Shown here: in pieces, positions 9,894 through 23,874 of the stretch
Layout: each line of letters begins with the position of its first letter
Position numbering within the stretch: the stretch's first letter is position 1
NCBI RefSeq assembly: GCF_000264905.1
Contig: NW_006763137.1
Coordinates: forward strand, 1,170,339 to 1,234,338
DNA length: 64,000 nucleotides
Reading direction: 5' to 3'
Source of the DNA: Stereum hirsutum FP-91666 SS1
Lineage: Eukaryota; Basidiomycota; Agaricomycetes; Russulales; Stereaceae
Notes under the pieces: model-generated
What the model was told of the DNA's origin: nothing
What the model saw: the letters and a program-made list of their open reading frames with translations, nothing else
Databases searched by the model: none
Position numbers and translations under genes: made by a program

Positions 9894-11934
9894 ACAGAAA
9901 CAAGAAAAGACGACACGGTTCCTGCCGTTCGACGCGTTCGACGTTCAAGGTAGTATATAGTTGTCCGCCGTCCAGGTCGACGAGGCGGATTGTCGATATT
10001 TTGTCCTGCCCATGCTTCCTTCCCTCTCTTCCTATCCCGGGTCTCATCCTATCCCATCTACTCTCCTCGCCCTCGTAAACTATCCCCAGACTTATTTATC
10101 CACTATCTGTATTCTTCTCTCCCGTCTCCTGTGCTTCCATCTCCATCTCCGGTGTTCTGTCCCTCCCTCCCCTGTGCTTCTTGTCTCGGTCTGAGATAAC
10201 TACTGTCTTTTCTATAGAGTGCGCGTTCGTTGTGGGCCCGTCCTTTCGTTCTTTACCCTTCGCTCCTTTGTTTGTCTTTTTCTTGGTCTTGGTCCGACTG
10301 CCCACCCACTGTGCCTTCCTCCTTCGCTCCCTCTCCCTCTCCCTCCTTCCTTTCACTCCGTGCAAGTCCACACCGTCAGTTCATCGTGTAATCCCTTTTT
10401 CTCCTCCCTCTGGAACACTCTTCCAGATTGTCCAGATTGTCCACCTTGTTCAATTGTCTACTTTGTACTACCTCCTCCCCCTGCTCGTTCGTAGGTCGGT
10501 CGTGCTTTTGATCGCGCGGTTTTGCGGTAAATGGTTGTCGCGTGGTGCTGGTTCCCCTCCTTCCTCCCTCAATCCGTCGTCATTTTCATCGATCTCGACT
10601 TCTCCTCTCCCTTCATCCTCGTGTCGTCGTGCACGATGCTCTGCTTCTATTTCCTTGGTTCAATATTTTTGCGTTTTAACCCACCCCTGTAGCTCTTCCA
10701 CTTCCACTTCATACTTCTATGTCATCGTTTCCCCGACCCCGACACCGACACCGACACCGACATACCCCTTCATTGAATGAACCCTCCTCCTCCTCCTCCT
10801 ATCATGATACGTACCGTTTATACCCCGTCGGCTTTTTGTTTTCATTCTTGAGCTGGTGCATAGCGCTGGTTTGAATTTTTTTTGTGTTTTGGTTGGTTGG
10901 TTCAAGTCGCTTATACGGTTGCTTGGTTACATCTTGTGGTAACGCTACTGAGTACGATATCTGTTTGCTTGCCACTTACCTGCCACTTGCCACTTGCTTG
11001 CTGGGTTATCATTGTCATGCGATTTTATAAGTTGGGTTTTTTGTGTGATTTTTTTGGTATGGTTGGTTGTAGGGAAATGTGGATGGGTGCGTCGAGGGCC
11101 CTGGGCCTATGATCGATCCTTGCGCCAGCCGGTTGAAGGATTGGCTACTCTGCTTTAGGAGACTACCTGGGCCGTGCGGTAACATGGACCCGCTACCGCT
11201 CTAAGCAAGAGGCCTGATGTCTGGGTCATTTTTTCGAGTTCTTCTACTTTGCAAACAATCGGCGAATGGTGGAAAGGAATTATCGTGTTGTTTAACAAGA
11301 CTCCGCAAGGACGGTCCGGTTAAGCCGTAAGAACAAGGACGCGCCCACGCGACGCGTTCAACCAATCACGATGAGCTCTTCTACTTACCGCTACCACCTT
11401 CAACCTCTAATAACAATAATGCGCACGGGGAGCCGACATCGACGGAGAGCCTACAGAAAATACCCTACTCTTGACTCACATCCTCCTCTCCGTCTTCTCC
11501 GTTGTCCTGCGGTCTCCCGTCTCTCTATCTTCTATGTTCGCATGCAGACCAATCACCGAATGAAGAGCCCACATACCATTCGGATCCAGCGAAAGTCCTG
11601 GTACCGCTTCCAATGAAACATAGACCCAAGCTCCTTATAGTATTTTATTCTACGCTTTACGTTGAAGACGGTGTACCGTCAACTGGTAAGCTGTAAGTAT
11701 CACGCCCCACAGGAATCTCGCGGACGTCCGAAGTGGAGGGAGGCAGCGATGACGCACGGTGGCTGCTGGTGACGGAAGGATAATCGTTGTCCGTCTCCGA
11801 CGAGTGGAAGGTTTATATACAGCTTGTTTCGAGTGCTTTGGATGGTCATCCTCGACTTGTACATCCAAGTCTCCTCACTTCACTTGAATCCAGAGTACTA
11901 CATACCGCCAGAACATTAGACAGCTAGCTGTAGA
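9894..11934. other. Long pyrimidine-rich 3' flank and intergenic region
   Basis: From about 9990 to 10790 the plus strand is strongly C/T-rich with a short CCGACA repeat near 10736-10770. It is probably the 3' UTR and flank of the membrane-protein gene. The remaining 1.1 kb to the next gene shows only short unsupported ORFs. No RNA gene recognised. Confidence 0.5.
11812..11819 (+). promoter_or_regulatory. TATA box of the hydroxyacid oxidase gene
   Basis: TTTATATA about 120 bp upstream of the ATG at 11935; position and sequence fit a TATA element. Confidence 0.5.
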
Positions 11935-14065
11935 ATGGATCCGACTAACAAGCCCCAAGGATCTTCGCCTCACTACTCGTTGTATCAGCGAGAGATGTTC
12001 CGAGCTGGTGGTGAGAAAGGACAACGTAAGTCATGTTCAGAGTCGTTATCCCCATTTTGCCCCTATTCCAATCCGTGGCACGGATACTCATCTGCTTACT
12101 ACCGTTGACTTTGATGTGTGGCGCACGTGTACTATAGTCCCGAACTTCTCGACACACACGGACGAGCTCGTCGAGTCTACGAAGAAGACGTTGAATAACC
12201 GCGCGTACTTCTATGCGAACTCGAATGCCGGAATCGGGTGGACGGACAAGGCGAACAGGTATGTGCAACTCGCGCGTCTCACTTACTCTTCTGGGGCAGG
12301 CTTTCAATTGACACTTTGATGGGTCCCGTCTAATCACACGCGCCTACTTGTAGGGAAGCGTTCTACAGGTGGCGCATCATCCCTCGTATGCTCGTCGACA
12401 CGAACACCCGAGACTTGACCAGTACGTGACAGTATACCATCCCCATTCCTTCAACCTCAAGAAATCTATGATGCTCACGGGCTCATTAGCTGAACTTTTC
12501 GGACACCGTATCCCGGCACCTATCCTCTTTGCCCCTATCGGCATCAACAAGCTTTACAGCCCCCAAGGCGAACTCGTACCCGCGAAGATCGCTGGCGAAC
12601 TTGGTCTCCCCGTACGTTTTCCCTTCACTCGCCCAGCTACACGAATGCTCATATTACTGGTGTGAATTTATTGTGCAGTACTGCCTCTCCACCGCCGGCT
12701 CTCAGCCCATCGAGGCCGTCGCGGCCGCAAATGACGCAGGTGCCTCTATCCAGAACGAGAGCAACGCTGTCCATCGTTATACTGGACCGAATGGAGGGGC
12801 CGCGAAGGGACCGAGGTTCTTCCAGCTTTACATGGGGCACGACGACGAGATCGTCAGTTCTTCCCCCTTCGATTTGGACTATTCTTAGTCGCTGACTTGT
12901 TAATTTAATTTTTGCTGTGGTCTGGGGTGTAGACGATCAGCCTGCTCGAGAGGGCGTGGAAGAGCGGGTTCGATGTTTGTATGTTGACGGTGGATACTTG
13001 GCAGCTTGGCTGGAGACCTACGGATATCACTATTGCGAACTATGTGTTAGTCCCGTTCCTCCCTTTCTCTAACGTCCCGGTCCTCACTCACAAAGAAAAT
13101 AATATCCGTTGCGTATAGTTTCTATTATCCCGGTGCTGTACGCATATCTTCTCGCTTGAATTTTGTCGAAGACAGAGCTGATAGGTATGGCTCATAGGTC
13201 GGTAACGAAATCGGTGCCAGCGATCCTGCGTTCATGAAGAAATATGGTGACGAATTGAAGAAAGATTCCGGCAAATGGATTGATTCATCTGTCTGGCACG
13301 GAAAGGCGCATACGTGGGCGAAGATGCCGTGGCTCATCAAAGAGGTGCGTTTCATTCCACTAGCTACTCCCCTCCCCTCTCCTCCCATTCAACATACTGC
13401 CAATCTCGTACTTACGGCCGGTGTAGTGGAAGCGCATCTCGAACGGCCGACCCTTCGTCATCAAAGGCATCCAATGCGCCGAAGACGCGCTCAAAGCCCT
13501 CGAGTACGGCTGCGAGGGCATCGTCGTTTCGAACCATGCTGGGAGACAGGTGGATGGGGCTGTCGGCAGTTTGGAGGTATTGCCGGAGATCGTGGAGGCC
13601 GTTGGTGGGAGTGCGTTTTTCTCCTCCTTTCCCTCGTCTTCCCCCTCTATGTATAACGACGTGCTGACTAAGGTATTTATTTGCTTCAACAGAGATGAAA
13701 ATCATCTTCGACTCGGGTATACGCACCGGCTCTGATGTTTTCAAAGCTATCGCACTCGGCGCGGACGCGGTACAGGTCGGAAGGCTCTATGTCTGGGGTA
13801 TGTCGCATGAAGGAGAGACGGGGTGTAGACATGTGATCAAGTCTTTGCTTGCTGTAAGTTTTGTCTCGTGGTACCGTTCGAACCATTCTGGTTTACCTGA
13901 TCCTGATAACTGACTGGCGGTGGTGGTGATGTATAGGACCTGGACATCACGATGACCGTGGGCGGGTATCAGAACCTCATGAGAGACGTGCATGGTAATA
14001 AGAAGGCTCTGAGGTATAACCCTTCGGGCTCACCTCCGGCTCCGGGCGAATATGCGAAGCTGTGA
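11935..14065 (+). CDS. FMN-dependent 2-hydroxyacid oxidase (lactate oxidase/monooxygenase type)
   Basis: Eleven exons: 11935-12025, 12138-12258, 12354-12421, 12490-12611, 12679-12852, 12933-13045, 13119-13137, 13198-13344, 13427-13610, 13693-13853, 13937-14065; 442 residues. The protein is a TIM-barrel flavoenzyme of the glycolate oxidase/lactate dehydrogenase family, which oxidises L-2-hydroxyacids. Visible hallmarks: PAPILFAPIGINK on the first strand, LSTAGSQPIE, FQLYMGHD, MLTVDTWQLGWR, then the catalytic SNHAGRQVDG (His about residue 321, Arg three further) and FDSGIRTGSDV with GADAVQVGR for FMN phosphate. SNHAGRQ in place of the common SNHGGRQ resembles, from memory, bacterial lactate 2-monooxygenases. 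No signal peptide or C-terminal peroxisomal SKL-type tripeptide (ends AKL, a weak PTS1-like ending). One exon is only 19 nt. Confidence 0.93.
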
Positions 14066-15215
14066 GCGTAGACCTTTGAATGTCGACCGTAGACATGTAC
14101 CGTCTTTGGGGAGCTCAGTCCGTCTGAAGGTTTAGTTGCTCTAGAGTTAGAGGTAGGGTTGATTTGCGTGACTCCGTCCTTGTTTTTTTGCTTTCTTCAC
14201 AGCCTCGTTGTGTGTACAAGTATGTTTGCTTATCGAACCAATGATCACTACTCAAGTTTACTACTGTTGGCCGACCGGGTGCGTCGTTGCGGCTGATTTG
14301 AACGGCCAACTTTGGGATTCGGACTGCTTCTTTGCTTAGTTCAGGCTGCATCTGACGCTAACAGATATCTACATGACTTGAGCGTGCGTGGTTTTTTGTT
14401 TTGTTCAGTCGCCTCCTTTAGGTTTTCCATTGATGTTCTTTACTATCTTACGGGCGATATACCAGGCAGTGAAAATGACCCTAACAGCAATTTAGCTTCA
14501 ACCGACGACTCCCCTCACTCCATACGAACAACGACACATGAAAGCTGGATAAGCCTATCGGTATGCGACGAACTCATGTCGAATCTGATAGAATACTGGC
14601 TGAAGAAAAGCTAAAGAGGTGCGATAGGCTTCATCCATATGTGTAACTTCTCTTACCCACGCACGGTTTCATTTCTGAGATACAGCCGCTGCGTTTATGA
14701 ATCGAGGTTTGCGTGCTATCACGATTCGAAGGTGGGTAGCTCGCGACTACTCCATATCACTTCTTACGCTATGTTTCCCGCTGATTCCGGTTTCACAGCA
14801 AACTAAGCCTCGTTCAAAGTTATGAAAAGAACATCGAACGTGGTCAAATTTTGATTTGGGGAATTTCTCTGCACTTTCAAATCTGAACTTGTTTGAAGAT
14901 GTCGGAATCTTCTCATAGATCTGCAATCAAGAAAAGGTATGAGCGGCCACATCTGTGATTTTTGTTACCCATTCAGGGATTTGTTCTAGGCGCTATTCAT
15001 TCATGGGCGCAAGTTAGTGTGTTATTTGCGGTACAAATGAAGGTAGAGGCGCTGCCTATGACAGTGAGTTAGATCCGATCCAATTCCAGCACCTGCCTTC
15101 TGTCTGAGCTTACAGGCACTCGCACGCCACAGGAATACCTTTCGGAGTGCCCTAAATACTGGTCTGCCCCAATCTCTTCCTGCGTGTTGACATCAACCTT
15201 GCCTGAGGTGCACCC
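14066..15215. other. Intergenic, nothing recognised
   Basis: About 1.15 kb between two plus-strand genes, comparatively AT-rich. One 100-codon open frame near 14312-14614 has no support. No repeat or RNA gene seen. Confidence 0.5.
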
Positions 15216-16840
15216 ATGGATCCTAATCCACGCTTACTCATATCTGATCCTGAAGGCTGGGAGCGTTCGTGGCAGGCAGGGCTCGATGTCTACTTCTCTC
15301 CCTCCCGAGCCAATATAACAGGATTTGAGGCTATAGACAAGTTCATGGATCCGAGCGCCATCCAGAATATCAGCGATTGGCATCGACAACTCTGTGCTCT
15401 GCAAAGCGATTTGGCGAAGCACGCGAGTGCGAAGTGTGCTACGGAGAACTTTGAAGAGGAATGGCGCAGGTGTGGGGCGGAAGTGCGAAAGGAACATTAT
15501 TTTGAGGGTATGAGGAGGATGCAGAAGTATCCTGGTGTGGAGGAAACCCGAGTGTGAGTAGCCTAGCCGCCTCCTTTCTTCCATCGCTTTCTAGACTGAC
15601 AAATTGAGGTTATGCCCCATCCTTTTTGTGGGATAGATTCGCACCGGAGATGACATTACGCAACATCGAGACTGATAACGGGGAGGGTTATCTGAAGCTC
15701 CTTCGGCTTTTGATGCCTGAAGCGTTCCTAGAACAGTATGTCTCCCGACTTCTCCGCCTCAGTCGTTGATTATATACCTCGATCTCATTTTTACTTCCAG
15801 GGACCGTCTGGATCGATTCGCCATGATTCCACACCCGTTGATCGACGACTATCTCAAATTGAAGCAACCTTTCGACACCTCCAGTAATATTCCGAAGGAT
15901 GCTACCGTGTATGGCCAGAAAATGTCCGTATACAGTCTCGCCTCTGTGATGAAGTCTCAGGCCTGACCCTTGCGTCTAGCTTTGTCGTCATCCGCACCTT
16001 TCTGATCACACTTGTCGTTTGGAATATCTTCCTGTCATTCTACGGGCTCTCCGAAGACGTTATTCCGACCAAGATAAAGCGGGGAAATGCACAGGAGATC
16101 CAAAGGCCTTCGACCCTTAGTCAAGAGAAGCTCCGTACCCTCGAAAAGGAAACGAGACGTGATATGAAGCTGGGTCAGCGAAACTGCCATAACTGTGAAA
16201 AAGTCGAAGCCCAGATAGATGGTGTGCTGAAGGTCTGTAAAAAGTGCTCCCTGGTATTCTACTGCTCGAGGTATGTAATTTCTCTTCCCAAGTTATCTTT
16301 ATCTGTCGTGCATATGCACCGCAGCATGCTCATCACAGACCTTGTGGTTTTCTTCGTAGGGAGTGCCAGGTGAACGACTGGAAGTACGGGACTCCTCCGC
16401 ACAAGTCAACATGCGGCAAATCGTTAGACGAGCTGTTGGCCACAGCGACCGAGACGACCGCTTCACCCATGCCTTCCTCCTCATCTGCTTCCACCACACC
16501 AAGCGTCATAGGCCCTCCCGCCCCAGGCTATCGAAGATCGCCTGCCCTCGTGCATCACATCGCAATGCTCAAGAAGACAACCTCAAGGCCGGATTATTTC
16601 TTCATGCTACCTTCTCCATACCCTGATCATGGCATGCAATGTCCCGATGCGTTGATGTCCAGGCAGTTCTGCCTCCTGCGTGAGCAGGCATTCTCTACTG
16701 GAGACGAGAGATGTGTCAGGGCGATGTACAAGTCTTTGATGCATTCTGCGAAGAGCATTCCGCATTACGGGGTGGAGGGATTGCGGCGGCAGATGATGGC
16801 CGAGTTCGGTATCGACGTGACGCGAGAAGCAGCGGAGTAA
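15216..16840 (+). CDS. MYND-type zinc-finger protein
   Basis: Exons 15216-15553, 15637-15735, 15801-15908, 15980-16270 and 16360-16840; 438 residues. A MYND finger spans about residues 251-298: CxNC, VCKKC, FYCSRECQ and a final H-x4-C, with the expected spacing; the YCSR/ECQ junction lies exactly on an intron. MYND fingers bind zinc and proline-rich partners. Around it are an acidic/aromatic N-terminal part and a C-terminal part rich in Ser/Thr, neither matching a domain I know. The fourth junction is least certain: the third exon could instead read on to a stop at 15966, which would end the protein before the finger. I preferred donor 15909 and acceptor 15979 because they have a GTATGG donor, a CTGAC branch site and restore the finger's frame. 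Confidence 0.75.
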
Positions 16841-17354
16841 GACCGTTGCTTCATTTGGAAACATAGGAGCAAGACGAGGCGGGGTTCTGAGGGTATTTTC
16901 TCCGGAGATGAGTCATTGTGAATCTGTTTCTTGCAACTTATTGACGATTAGCCCAATGAAATACAGATTGAATTTGTATATTTTTTGCATGTAATATCGG
17001 CAGCTTCGCTCATACACCAATTCCCCGCGCTTCATGTGTGCGGAGGTACCCTCGCCGAGATCACGCGACAGTTGTTCTGCGATATGGCTGGGTCCAGCTG
17101 GTTTGCTCCTGACCTCCAGTGCTTCTGAAGCTTGAGGCTGGTATTTTCCCACCACCCCACAGCATGTGGCACAGTGGTATAAGAACTGGTCATCGTGATA
17201 CAGTTATCGTCTTGAGTTTCTCCTGTGCTAGACTTGCACTTCCTAGCTTCTGACGCGACCGTACAATATTTGACGTTCCTTCCCAGCTCCAACGAATAAA
17301 TTCACCTTTTCTCCTGACCGTTTCCTTTCAGAGGATTCTCCACCCCTATCACCG
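16841..17354. other. Intergenic with chitinase promoter
   Basis: About 0.5 kb. A TATAAG at 17178-17183 lies about 170 bp before the chitinase ATG and may be its TATA box. Nothing else seen. Confidence 0.45.
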
Positions 17355-18957
17355 ATGTTTCCCACTGCAGTCAAACTATTGTTTTTATACGTGGCATCCG
17401 CGTTGGCCTCTCCCACAGACCTGGGCCGACGTTCCACCCCATCGGTTGCAGCTGCCTATTACGCGGGATGGCACAACGGAGACTTCCCTCTCACGGATGT
17501 GAGCTGGAAGAAGTATACACACATGATATACGCGTTTGCGTGAGTCTGACTCTACTCGAAATCAATGAATAGTCCGGACTTTTGGCTAATTTGTATCATT
17601 TTGTTTTCACTGTCGACAGGGAGACGGTACCCGATCCTTCTCAGACACCAAATCTCAATGGTTCCGACCCGGACATGTTGTTACCCTTTGTGCAGGCGGC
17701 ACACGAGAACGTACGCTCTCAAATCTGTGACTTCTTCCTTGTGTCCGGGTTGGCAGTCTAGACTGAATGATACTTTTATTGCACAGAACGTCACGGCAAT
17801 GATCTCCGTAGGAGGTTGGACAGGATCCTTACATTTTTCGACAAATGTAGGAAGTGCTGCCAACCGCACGGCCTTCGTCAAGAGCGTGGTCAGTCTCGCC
17901 CAGAGCTATGGCCTTGACGGGCTGGACTTCGAGTAAGTCCCGTCTTCGCTCGAAGAAAAACTACCCTCTGTCTCGAGAGCTCATTTAAGTATGGGATGAT
18001 GTTAGCTGGGAGTATCCAGGAACCCAAGGCATCGGTTGCAACGCCATTAGCGTCAACGACACCGCCAACTTCCTTCTCTTCCTTCAAGAACTCCGCGAGG
18101 ACTCAATCGGCAAAAATCTCGTTATTACTGCTCCAACGAGTATCAATCCATGGGTAGACGCGACTGGTGCCGCTTCCAGCGATGTATCAGGCTTCTCCCA
18201 GGTCTTTGACTTTATCACCATCATGAACTATGATATTTGGGGGGTCAGTTTACACATACTCGTCTTGTTTCGACTGGCTCTAACCTCTGGAATATACTTC
18301 ATAGCCTTGGAGTGCGACAGCGGGACCAAACACTCCTCTCTATGATTTATGTGAGAGCAAGGATCGCCAGCTGGGATCGGCCATAACAGCCGTCCAGGCG
18401 TGGAACGAGGCTGGGATGCCGGTGAACCAGATCGTCTTGGGCGTGGCGTCGTACGGGCATTCATTCAGTGTGGATACTTCGTCCGCATTCGGCAACGGCA
18501 CCAACCTGCTCGAGACATACCCAGCATTCAACGCAAGTATTCAACCGGTGGGAGATAGCTGGGACAATGCCAGTGGCAATGATGTGTGTGGAAACCCGCA
18601 AGGCCCTGGCGGAGACATGGACTTTTGGGGTTTGATTAAAGGCGGGTGGTTGACAGAGGAAGGTGTTGTCGCAGATGGTATTGCGTATGCGTATGATCAA
18701 TGCGATCGAACTGTGAGTTGGATCCTTTCCCTCACGAACTGGAGAGCTTCTAATATTTCGTCACACTGTCATGACAGCCTCGAGTCTATAATGAGACTAC
18801 GCAGGATTACATCGCCTTCGACGACGCGTCATCCTTCAGTGAAAAGGGAGAGTTCATCAAGGTCATGGGCCTGCGTGGCTTTGGAATATGGGAGGCAGGA
18901 GGCGATTATAAGGACATCCTCTTGGACAGCATTCGTACGTCGTCAGGCTTCTCCTAA
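17355..18957 (+). CDS. Secreted GH18 chitinase
   Basis: Exons 17355-17539, 17620-17710, 17787-17932, 18006-18243, 18305-18712 and 18778-18957; 415 residues. A glycoside hydrolase family 18 endochitinase that cleaves β-1,4-linked GlcNAc. Residues 1-19 are a signal peptide, with a possible RR processing site shortly after. Hallmarks in order: YYAGWHNGDFP, MISVGGW, the catalytic DGLDFDWEYP (formed across an intron; the proton donor is Glu143), ITIMNYDIWG and a closing GFGIWEAGGDY. Several N-glycosylation sites. No chitin-binding module or GPI/Ser-Thr tail, so it is a single-domain secreted enzyme, used in wall remodelling or nutrient release. The last exon could have a further intron at GTACGT (18936), but the open frame already gives a reasonable end. 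Confidence 0.92.
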
Positions 18958-19667
18958 TCTCATACGTCACGACGGTGTTCCCTTTTGCACGTATCACAGT
19001 ATTACTGCACTTACCTTTCACATATTGCGATGACACTTTCACCGTAAGACACTCCGGCGGCTACGTACGACTCTGCTCCTCAAATATCCTTGAGTTATCG
19101 GCGAGGGGAGTATGTACGTGGTTTGTAAGTTATGGGGGCTTGGGCGAAAGTGCCCAGTGGCCCGTGGCCACGGCGACTTGCGGAAGGCGCCGGAAGAGGC
19201 CGGAAGCCCTTATGAACCAGCGTAAGAATGCTTGTTGAGACGAACGTTTGGACACGAATGCTTCGCATCACAACGACTGGAACGTCCTAAGTCACTATGC
19301 GCTCGGTGGAATCTGGGTCTGCAGCTCGATCTCCGATCAGGGCTCCTGTGTCATACTTAGGCTCTCCCTCCACCAGCTAGGCTAGCGTTTTCATACACAC
19401 CTCTCACCAAGCCAACGCCGGGCCTCTTGTCCTTGTGGTCGTTGTCTTCGTTTCTCCGTATCAGCAAGGAATGTGGAACACCATCTGGAAACAAAGAGAT
19501 GGGGCCGCTCGACATGTTTTTCACTATAAATTGAGTACCTTTACTCGTACGACGGTCCTCAAACCTTCACGGCTATTCCTTTTCAATCGACCACTGGCAG
19601 TTTGAGGGCAGCATAGGTCTATATAGTCATATTACACTCTGGGAAATGCTCGTTCAGATAAACCCAC
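18958..19667. other. Intergenic between convergent genes
   Basis: About 0.7 kb between the chitinase (+) and the flavin reductase (-) 3' ends. No convincing ORF, repeat or RNA gene. Confidence 0.5.
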
Positions 19668-21033
<1,366 letters not shown>

Positions 21034-21106
21034 GGTGTTCGCTAGCATAGGAATTCGAAGAGGAGGTGTTCTGTTATGCGGGCTGTGCAGTGTCGTTGTA
21101 TAGTAG

Positions 21107-21114
21107 TTTATATA
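21107..21114 (-). promoter_or_regulatory. TATA box of the old yellow enzyme gene
   Basis: TATATAAA on the minus strand, about 75 bp before the ATG at 21033. Confidence 0.65.
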
Positions 21115-22774
21115 CTCAGACCCACATAGCTGACACTTCGTTTCGCGAGATAGCCGACTCGTCGTTCAACCCAACACCAAGGCACTAGATCTACCATCCA
21201 TTATGGCTTTGTAAGACGAAGAAGCTCAGCGGCTATTTCGATGCTGTAGACTGACTCAGCTATTGTGAAAAACCCATGGTAGTGCTTAGAATGCAACCAG
21301 AATGGGTCCCGATGGACAGTATCGCATTTTCGACGGAGTCGTGTCGCTCTCGTGTATGGATGCGCGTCGTATTACCTTGCTTGCAAGGTCTCTCCCAACC
21401 CGGTAATTGTGGCTGAGCGACTTTTTCGCACACAAAGCCAAACAGTTTGCGTAAGCTTTTCTCACATAAGCACGGGAAAGGCCACAGGTGGCAACGCCCG
21501 CCACGCGTGCCCGTGCAGCACTTACAAGATAGCACGATAGCCACAAATATCACACAATGCAATAGGACCAAGCAGCTATTTTTTATTGACAACGAAACAA
21601 AAAGAGTCGGAACGGTACAGGAAAGACTTGAGTGCGAAAATGCATAAGTAAGGAGCGTGTGGCTGCGAGATCGAAACAAACAAGGAGCGCAATTAAGGTC
21701 GGACACATCATGAAATAGAACGGAAAAATTGAAAAAAAAAGGGAAACAAAGGTGGTGACGCCAGGATGCACTAACGGAAGTACAAACGTATAGCAGGTGA
21801 CAAACAATCGCCACAGATCGACGCCACAATGAATCAAGCCGATGCTTCTCCTGAGGCCTACGTACGCTTCGAGGCGCTGCTGCGGTCAGCCAAGCAAGAA
21901 ACCCGACATCAGTGGCCATCGGAACGTGGATGTATTGTGCAGATTTAAAGGCTGCCTCTAATACGAGTTGAATACGAGTTTGCGAGCCAAGAAGAACCAT
22001 CTGTGGCGCGACTCTTGCGTGACCATCCAGAAGTAATTTCCGGTACTGAATAGTACTCTGCAGTATCGCTAACAAAGTTGCTACTGCAAATAAAGTGCAC
22101 AGAAATATTGAGCATTGGTAGATATGCCATTGTCAGAAGAGGTCTCTCAAGCAAGGTCAGTGCCACAGCATGTGGAGCTTCCCTAGTGCAATTGACAATG
22201 GGGTCTCTCAAGCTGTAACCATAATAGATATTGCTTAGCTCATGAGCCGGACATTTCTAATCGCCCTTCGTGCTCATCATTTACAGCGTCCAACTCTCAT
22301 CCTGATATAATCCAGAGTCTTAGACTCACGCCCCAGTAAAGACGAGATGACTCCCCGAATGATTCGGTGGTTCTGGGCCAAGCATATACCACGTACGGCA
22401 GGTTGTCAGTGGCACTACCTGCCACATTGGCAGTGATGCAGACGATCGCACCTTCGATCTCTTAGATCACAGCTGGCTGGCGGGATAAAGGGCTACGGCC
22501 AAGGTGTTTGATTTATTGAGAGAAATATGGATTAGAAAAGGATGAACGTCTTGCTATACTGTAAGAACATGGGTTGAGATTGATGATGAGACTGGGATTG
22601 CCGAGGGAAGGGAACGTGAATTGTCGGAATATGGACTGCGCATACTACAATGCCGATTGGCATTATACTAAAGGCGATCAGTTCCCCTCTGGAGAGCGCG
22701 CCCACCCCTCCACTGGTTCTTGAGGATGCCTTCTTGACCCTGCCTATATTTTCGACAATTAAAAACCGTCAGCT
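21115..22774. other. Intergenic, one unsupported long ORF
   Basis: About 1.7 kb. The minus strand has a 271-codon open frame (22075-21260) starting at TTG; it is rich in Cys, Leu, Ser and His without any motif, splice signal or sensible codon pattern, so I do not call it a gene. No repeat or RNA gene recognised. Confidence 0.45.
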
Positions 22775-23498
22775 TCAATAGGCCCATCTCATATAGGATC
22801 TGAGTCGAGGCAAAGAAGGACCACGCACATATTGCCAACCTTTAGCCCTCAATTCATATGGCGCCTTCTGTTTCGCGTCCATACTCTCCCATTCCTGCTC
22901 GAGGACTACTATCAGTCCTTGCGTGTCCGGAATAGGCTGTGACAGTTGTAGAAAGTATTGCCTGAGAACGGGAAGTCGCTCTTCCAAGAAAGCACGCCAC
23001 GGACTGATCCCTTGATCGCTGAGAGACGCTTCAAATGTTGTCGTTGAGGAAGTGGAGGGGACTGGTTGGACACGTCCTTGTGTAGTTGGAGTCTGAGGGA
23101 CCACCTGTTTCGATTTCAAAGAAGCCAGTGACGCCTGTTCAAAGTACTCCTTCGCTTCTTGATCCAGGTCCTCCCACTTGGGGAAACCCATGGTCTCAGC
23201 ATCGTTTGAAGTCAATCTATCAGAAACGTCTTTGTGGGGGGTGAGAGCCGAGGCGCATTGTCGGACGTGGAGATCGCGGCCAGAGCTGATTGGGGTGGAT
23301 AATGCAGAGTAGTTGAATCAGCTGTAGACAGGAGACCGACGACATGAGGCAAGAAAGAAAGAGGCGCATACCTATTGATGTCGGCGTTGGAGCGTGTAGG
23401 TGTCCTAACACAAGAGGAAAACAGCTAGTCAGTTTCCTGGTGATGTCACTGAGCCAGTACCGTGGCATATAGGAACGAATCACGAACCGTGACTCCAT
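22775..23498 (-). CDS. Small protein with two HMG-box-like repeats (paralogue A)
   Basis: Exons (minus strand) 23498-23461, 23404-23372 and 23285-22775; 193 residues. Two copies of a degenerate HMG-box-like domain: the first begins SSGRDLHVRQ and ends KWEDLDQEAKEYFEQA; the second begins ISPWRAFLEERL and ends EWESMDAKQKAPYELRAKGW. Both keep the box's third-helix pattern W-x-x-L/M-x4-K-x2-Y-E/F-x2-A; the first-helix part has drifted. HMG boxes bend DNA, but DNA binding here is inference. The gene at 26378-27087 has the same two-copy layout. The TATA box at 23598-23606 supports this start. Extra splicing near the 3' end (donor GTGCGT after WQY, acceptor near 22741) could change the last dozen residues. 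I do not know a named family for it. Confidence 0.7.
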
Positions 23499-23597
23499 GA
23501 TGTGCGTAACTCAGCGGTCGAGGACGAGCTTGGATAAAGATTGAGTGAAGACTGCCAGAGAGGATGAATACTGGGAGACCTCGAGCAGAGAATCATG

Positions 23598-23606
23598 CTT
23601 TATATA
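23598..23606 (-). promoter_or_regulatory. TATA box of HMG-like paralogue A
   Basis: TATATAAAG on the minus strand, about 100 bp before the ATG at 23498. Confidence 0.65.
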
Positions 23607-23874
23607 TGTTCGACTATGCCCAATTCCTTTCAGCCAAGATAGGCAACACCTTGACGGAGGCACGGCTTAGCGAGACAAAGATATATGTTATTGTATCTTG
23701 CACTCATTCGGCCAAGCTGCGACAAAGATAGATCCGTTTTAGCCGGCGGTGGGCAGGACACCAGGCTGCGTTCCTCGCGGGGCCAATGCGGTGCGTCGAT
23801 CAGATAAGGGAACTATCAACAAAGAAAACGAGTTGCCGAATTGCGACACCGTCCACTGCGCAACGATCGGCGCT

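Noticed and set aside
10181..10780. 199-codon plus-strand open frame
   Set aside because: It only reflects the pyrimidine-rich 3' flank (Ser, Leu, Pro, Phe codons).
21260..22075. 271-codon minus-strand open frame
   Set aside because: It starts at TTG, has no motif or splice context, and its Cys/His/Ser-rich make-up looks accidental.
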